A DNA stretch of 64,000 bases from Verpa conica (taxonomy: Eukaryota > Ascomycota > Pezizomycetes > Pezizales > Morchellaceae). Below, piece by piece: positions 62,363 through 64,000 of the stretch. Within the stretch, counting starts at the first letter, position 1, and every line of letters starts with the position of its first letter. The notes under the pieces were generated by a model. It did no database searches. It was not told the DNA's origin and worked only from the letters and a program-made list of their open reading frames with translations. Made by a program: the position numbers and the translations under genes. The stretch spans positions 1,488,001 through 1,552,000 of the forward strand of contig JAUFSD010000008.1 of NCBI GenBank assembly GCA_033030425.1, written 5' to 3'.

Positions 62363-63561
62363 GTGTATATGGATGGGCTCAGGGTTTTTATTTCATTCTT
62401 TGGAGTAGTGTGTAGCGTCACTGTGAAGTATTTATTTGCTACTAGGTTAATGCTAGCTATATTAGCAATGTTCTGTAGTAGGTTTTAACTAGTGAGCTAT
62501 AGCTAGGGATTGGGTGACTTAAAGCGTAAACAAGCTCTGGTTTAACTCCTTACATTGGAGAGGTGGGCTTCTCCTCCTATAAATCACACTTACTCAAGAG
62601 CTCTATGTATTTATGATCAATTCATTCATTCATACAATTACTCAAGGTCCTCACTCATTGGGAATTAGTCGTTCGTTAGGCAGTATAAGCTATTACACCT
62701 AGGTGTAGTGCCTTAGCGGTTTTGTTCTCTTGGAAAGTGTTGCTAGATTAACAGGACGAAGAATGCATGTAGTAATGCTGATCTAGTTATTGGATCTCTA
62801 AAGACATTCCTGATTAGGAAACTATTTCCACGGATCAAGATTATAAGCGAGTGATATTTCATGAAGGGCAATGAATGAATGAGTCATAAATACATAAAGC
62901 CCCTTAGTCTATGATATAGGGCAATGAACGAATAAGTACATATTATGAAGGGTAATTAATATAGGGGGGGCACTTGGAGTGGAAAAAAGGGGGGTGTATG
63001 TGCTAAAGATTAGTCCCTTGAAGGAGTAAATATTTGTCATTTAGGGGTTTGGCGTTATAAAAGAATTGATAATGAAGGTGAATCTATTAATTTAGTTTAT
63101 TAATTACATGTAGCTCTTCAGCTATGACATAATGTATAAACTTATTCTATGAGGGGAGGGGGGAGAGATCGAATATCAGTAGCTTCTTCTAAGATTGTGT
63201 AGGTTAGAATTTGCATCTGAAATACATAATCTCTCCCTGAGTAAAATAAAGTGAGCAATTTTGAGGGCCCTGTCAGCCCGTCACCTTCCAAAGTCTGTAC
63301 AACTGTAGTGCCTGCATAAGAAGATTCTCGGACTATTCGTAAAAAAAAATACCAGAAACGAAAACTCATCTTAAAAGAAATATAGCTGAAAATCTCAGTT
63401 AGTTCTACGCATCCTGTTTAGAACAGGGAAAAGCCATAAAGCGACATTCTCAAGTGTATAGCTGCAGAATGTAATCATCTGAAAAGTGACAGAAGTAGAT
63501 GAAGCGAGTCTGCATAGAAAAGTGACTATAAAAAGAAAGAGACCGTGTCCCAAAAGCCAGT
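62363..63561. other. Intergenic region with short diverged repeats
   Basis: No recognisable gene; the frame at 63142-63369 (minus) has no family features. A GGGCAATGAA unit recurs at about 62867 and 62920 with a weaker third copy (GGGTAATTAA) near 62950. A CGAGTGAT motif lies at 62848. Confidence 0.45.
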
Positions 63562-63915
63562 CTAGGTCCTTGGTATAGCATTGAATCTAGGAAATCTCCT
63601 GGTAAAAGCCAAAGCTGATGCTTCTTTTAAAATTCTAATAAGGTCCTTATTACCACTTTTCCGCCCAGCTTGCAAAGCCGTCTGGCCGTTGTATTGCGCC
63701 GCAGGGGCATTCACATCAGCGTTGTTGTCCAATAGAAGTTTTACAATGTCAAAATATCCATTCTCTGCAGCTGCTTGCAGAGCTGTTCGGCCTCCGTCTG
63801 GTTGGGCAGTGGCATTCACGTCGGGAGAGTTTTCTAAGAGGAGTTTTACGATGTCGGTATGGCCTTCCTCAGCTGCAATTTGCAAAGCTGTTGGGTCTTT
63901 GCCGTATTCTACCAT
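63562..63915 (-). CDS. Ankyrin-repeat protein, C-terminal part (probably partial)
   Basis: A 117-codon frame with three ankyrin repeats: TALQIAAEEGHTDIVKLLLENSPDVNA, TALQAAAENGYFDIVKLLLDNNADVNA and TALQAGRKSGNKDLIRILKEA, then a short basic tail. The wording is that of the fungal ankyrin arrays often attached to NACHT or heterokaryon-incompatibility-type proteins, but no such N-terminal domain is visible here. A branch-like ACTAAC and an AG acceptor just upstream (about 63909-63911), with a donor-like GTATCC near 63961-63966, suggest that this is the last exon of a longer gene continuing past the window edge. The upstream exon frame could not be confirmed. If not spliced, the ATG at 63915 would start a 117-residue protein. 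Confidence 0.75.
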   Translation of the reverse strand: MVEYGKDPTALQIAAEEGHTDIVKLLLENSPDVNATAQPDGGRTALQAAAENGYFDIVKLLLDNNADVNAPAAQYNGQTALQAGRKSGNKDLIRILKEASALAFTRRFPRFNAIPRT

Positions 63916-64000
63916 GGAGGATTTATGTTAGTTTCTGATTCGATAGTAGCTTGGAATTTGGGATACCCACCACAAGGCACTGTTTTCAGGTCTTTAACCC

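Overview
This window is nuclear DNA of a filamentous ascomycete (Pezizomycotina). The evidence is the set of spliced genes with short introns (mostly 57-120 nt, GT...AG), pyrimidine-rich leaders before start codons, and the gene content: a Fus3/Kss1-type MAP kinase, a Pac2-type WOPR regulator, a Tps2-type trehalose-phosphate phosphatase and fungal Coa6 and Sys1. The large, gene-poor, TA-rich intergenic stretches would suit a repeat-rich genome such as those of some Pezizomycetes, but the species cannot be fixed from sequence alone.

Layout. 1-3.7 kb: gene-poor. 3.7-17 kb: a gene cluster with COG5 (+), then on the minus strand an atypical polyol-dehydrogenase-like MDR protein, six-exon TPS2 and, after 3.5 kb of gene-poor DNA, a five-exon FUS3/PMK1-type MAP kinase. 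17-27 kb: TA-rich desert that holds one two-exon orphan gene (19.3-20.3 kb) and LTR-like and tandem-repeat debris. 27-32.3 kb: a microbial-type PARG-domain gene (-) and a mitochondrial asparaginyl-tRNA synthetase (+). 32.3-43.3 kb: an 11 kb desert with one clear miniature inverted-repeat transposon flanked by TA. 43.3-59.3 kb: a different kind of intergenic DNA, dense in homopolymers and microsatellites, surrounding a single gene, the WOPR regulator PAC2. 59.3-64 kb: a compact block with COA6 (-) and SYS1 (+) divergent from a shared promoter, a secreted or membrane DUF218 protein (-) and an ankyrin-repeat gene (-) that probably runs off the right edge.

The genes do not form one pathway. Two are classic signalling and development regulators (MAP kinase, PAC2), two serve Golgi trafficking (COG5, SYS1), two serve mitochondria (mito-AsnRS, COA6), and TPS2 completes trehalose synthesis. 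No biosynthetic cluster, tRNA, rRNA or CRISPR array was recognised. The most unusual coding feature is the MDR protein at 5.7-6.9 kb: it keeps the structural-zinc cysteines but has lost all four residues expected to hold the catalytic zinc. The most unusual non-coding features are the MITE at 38.3 kb, an over-represented CGAGTGAT motif in the gene-poor DNA, and the very long low-complexity region upstream of PAC2.
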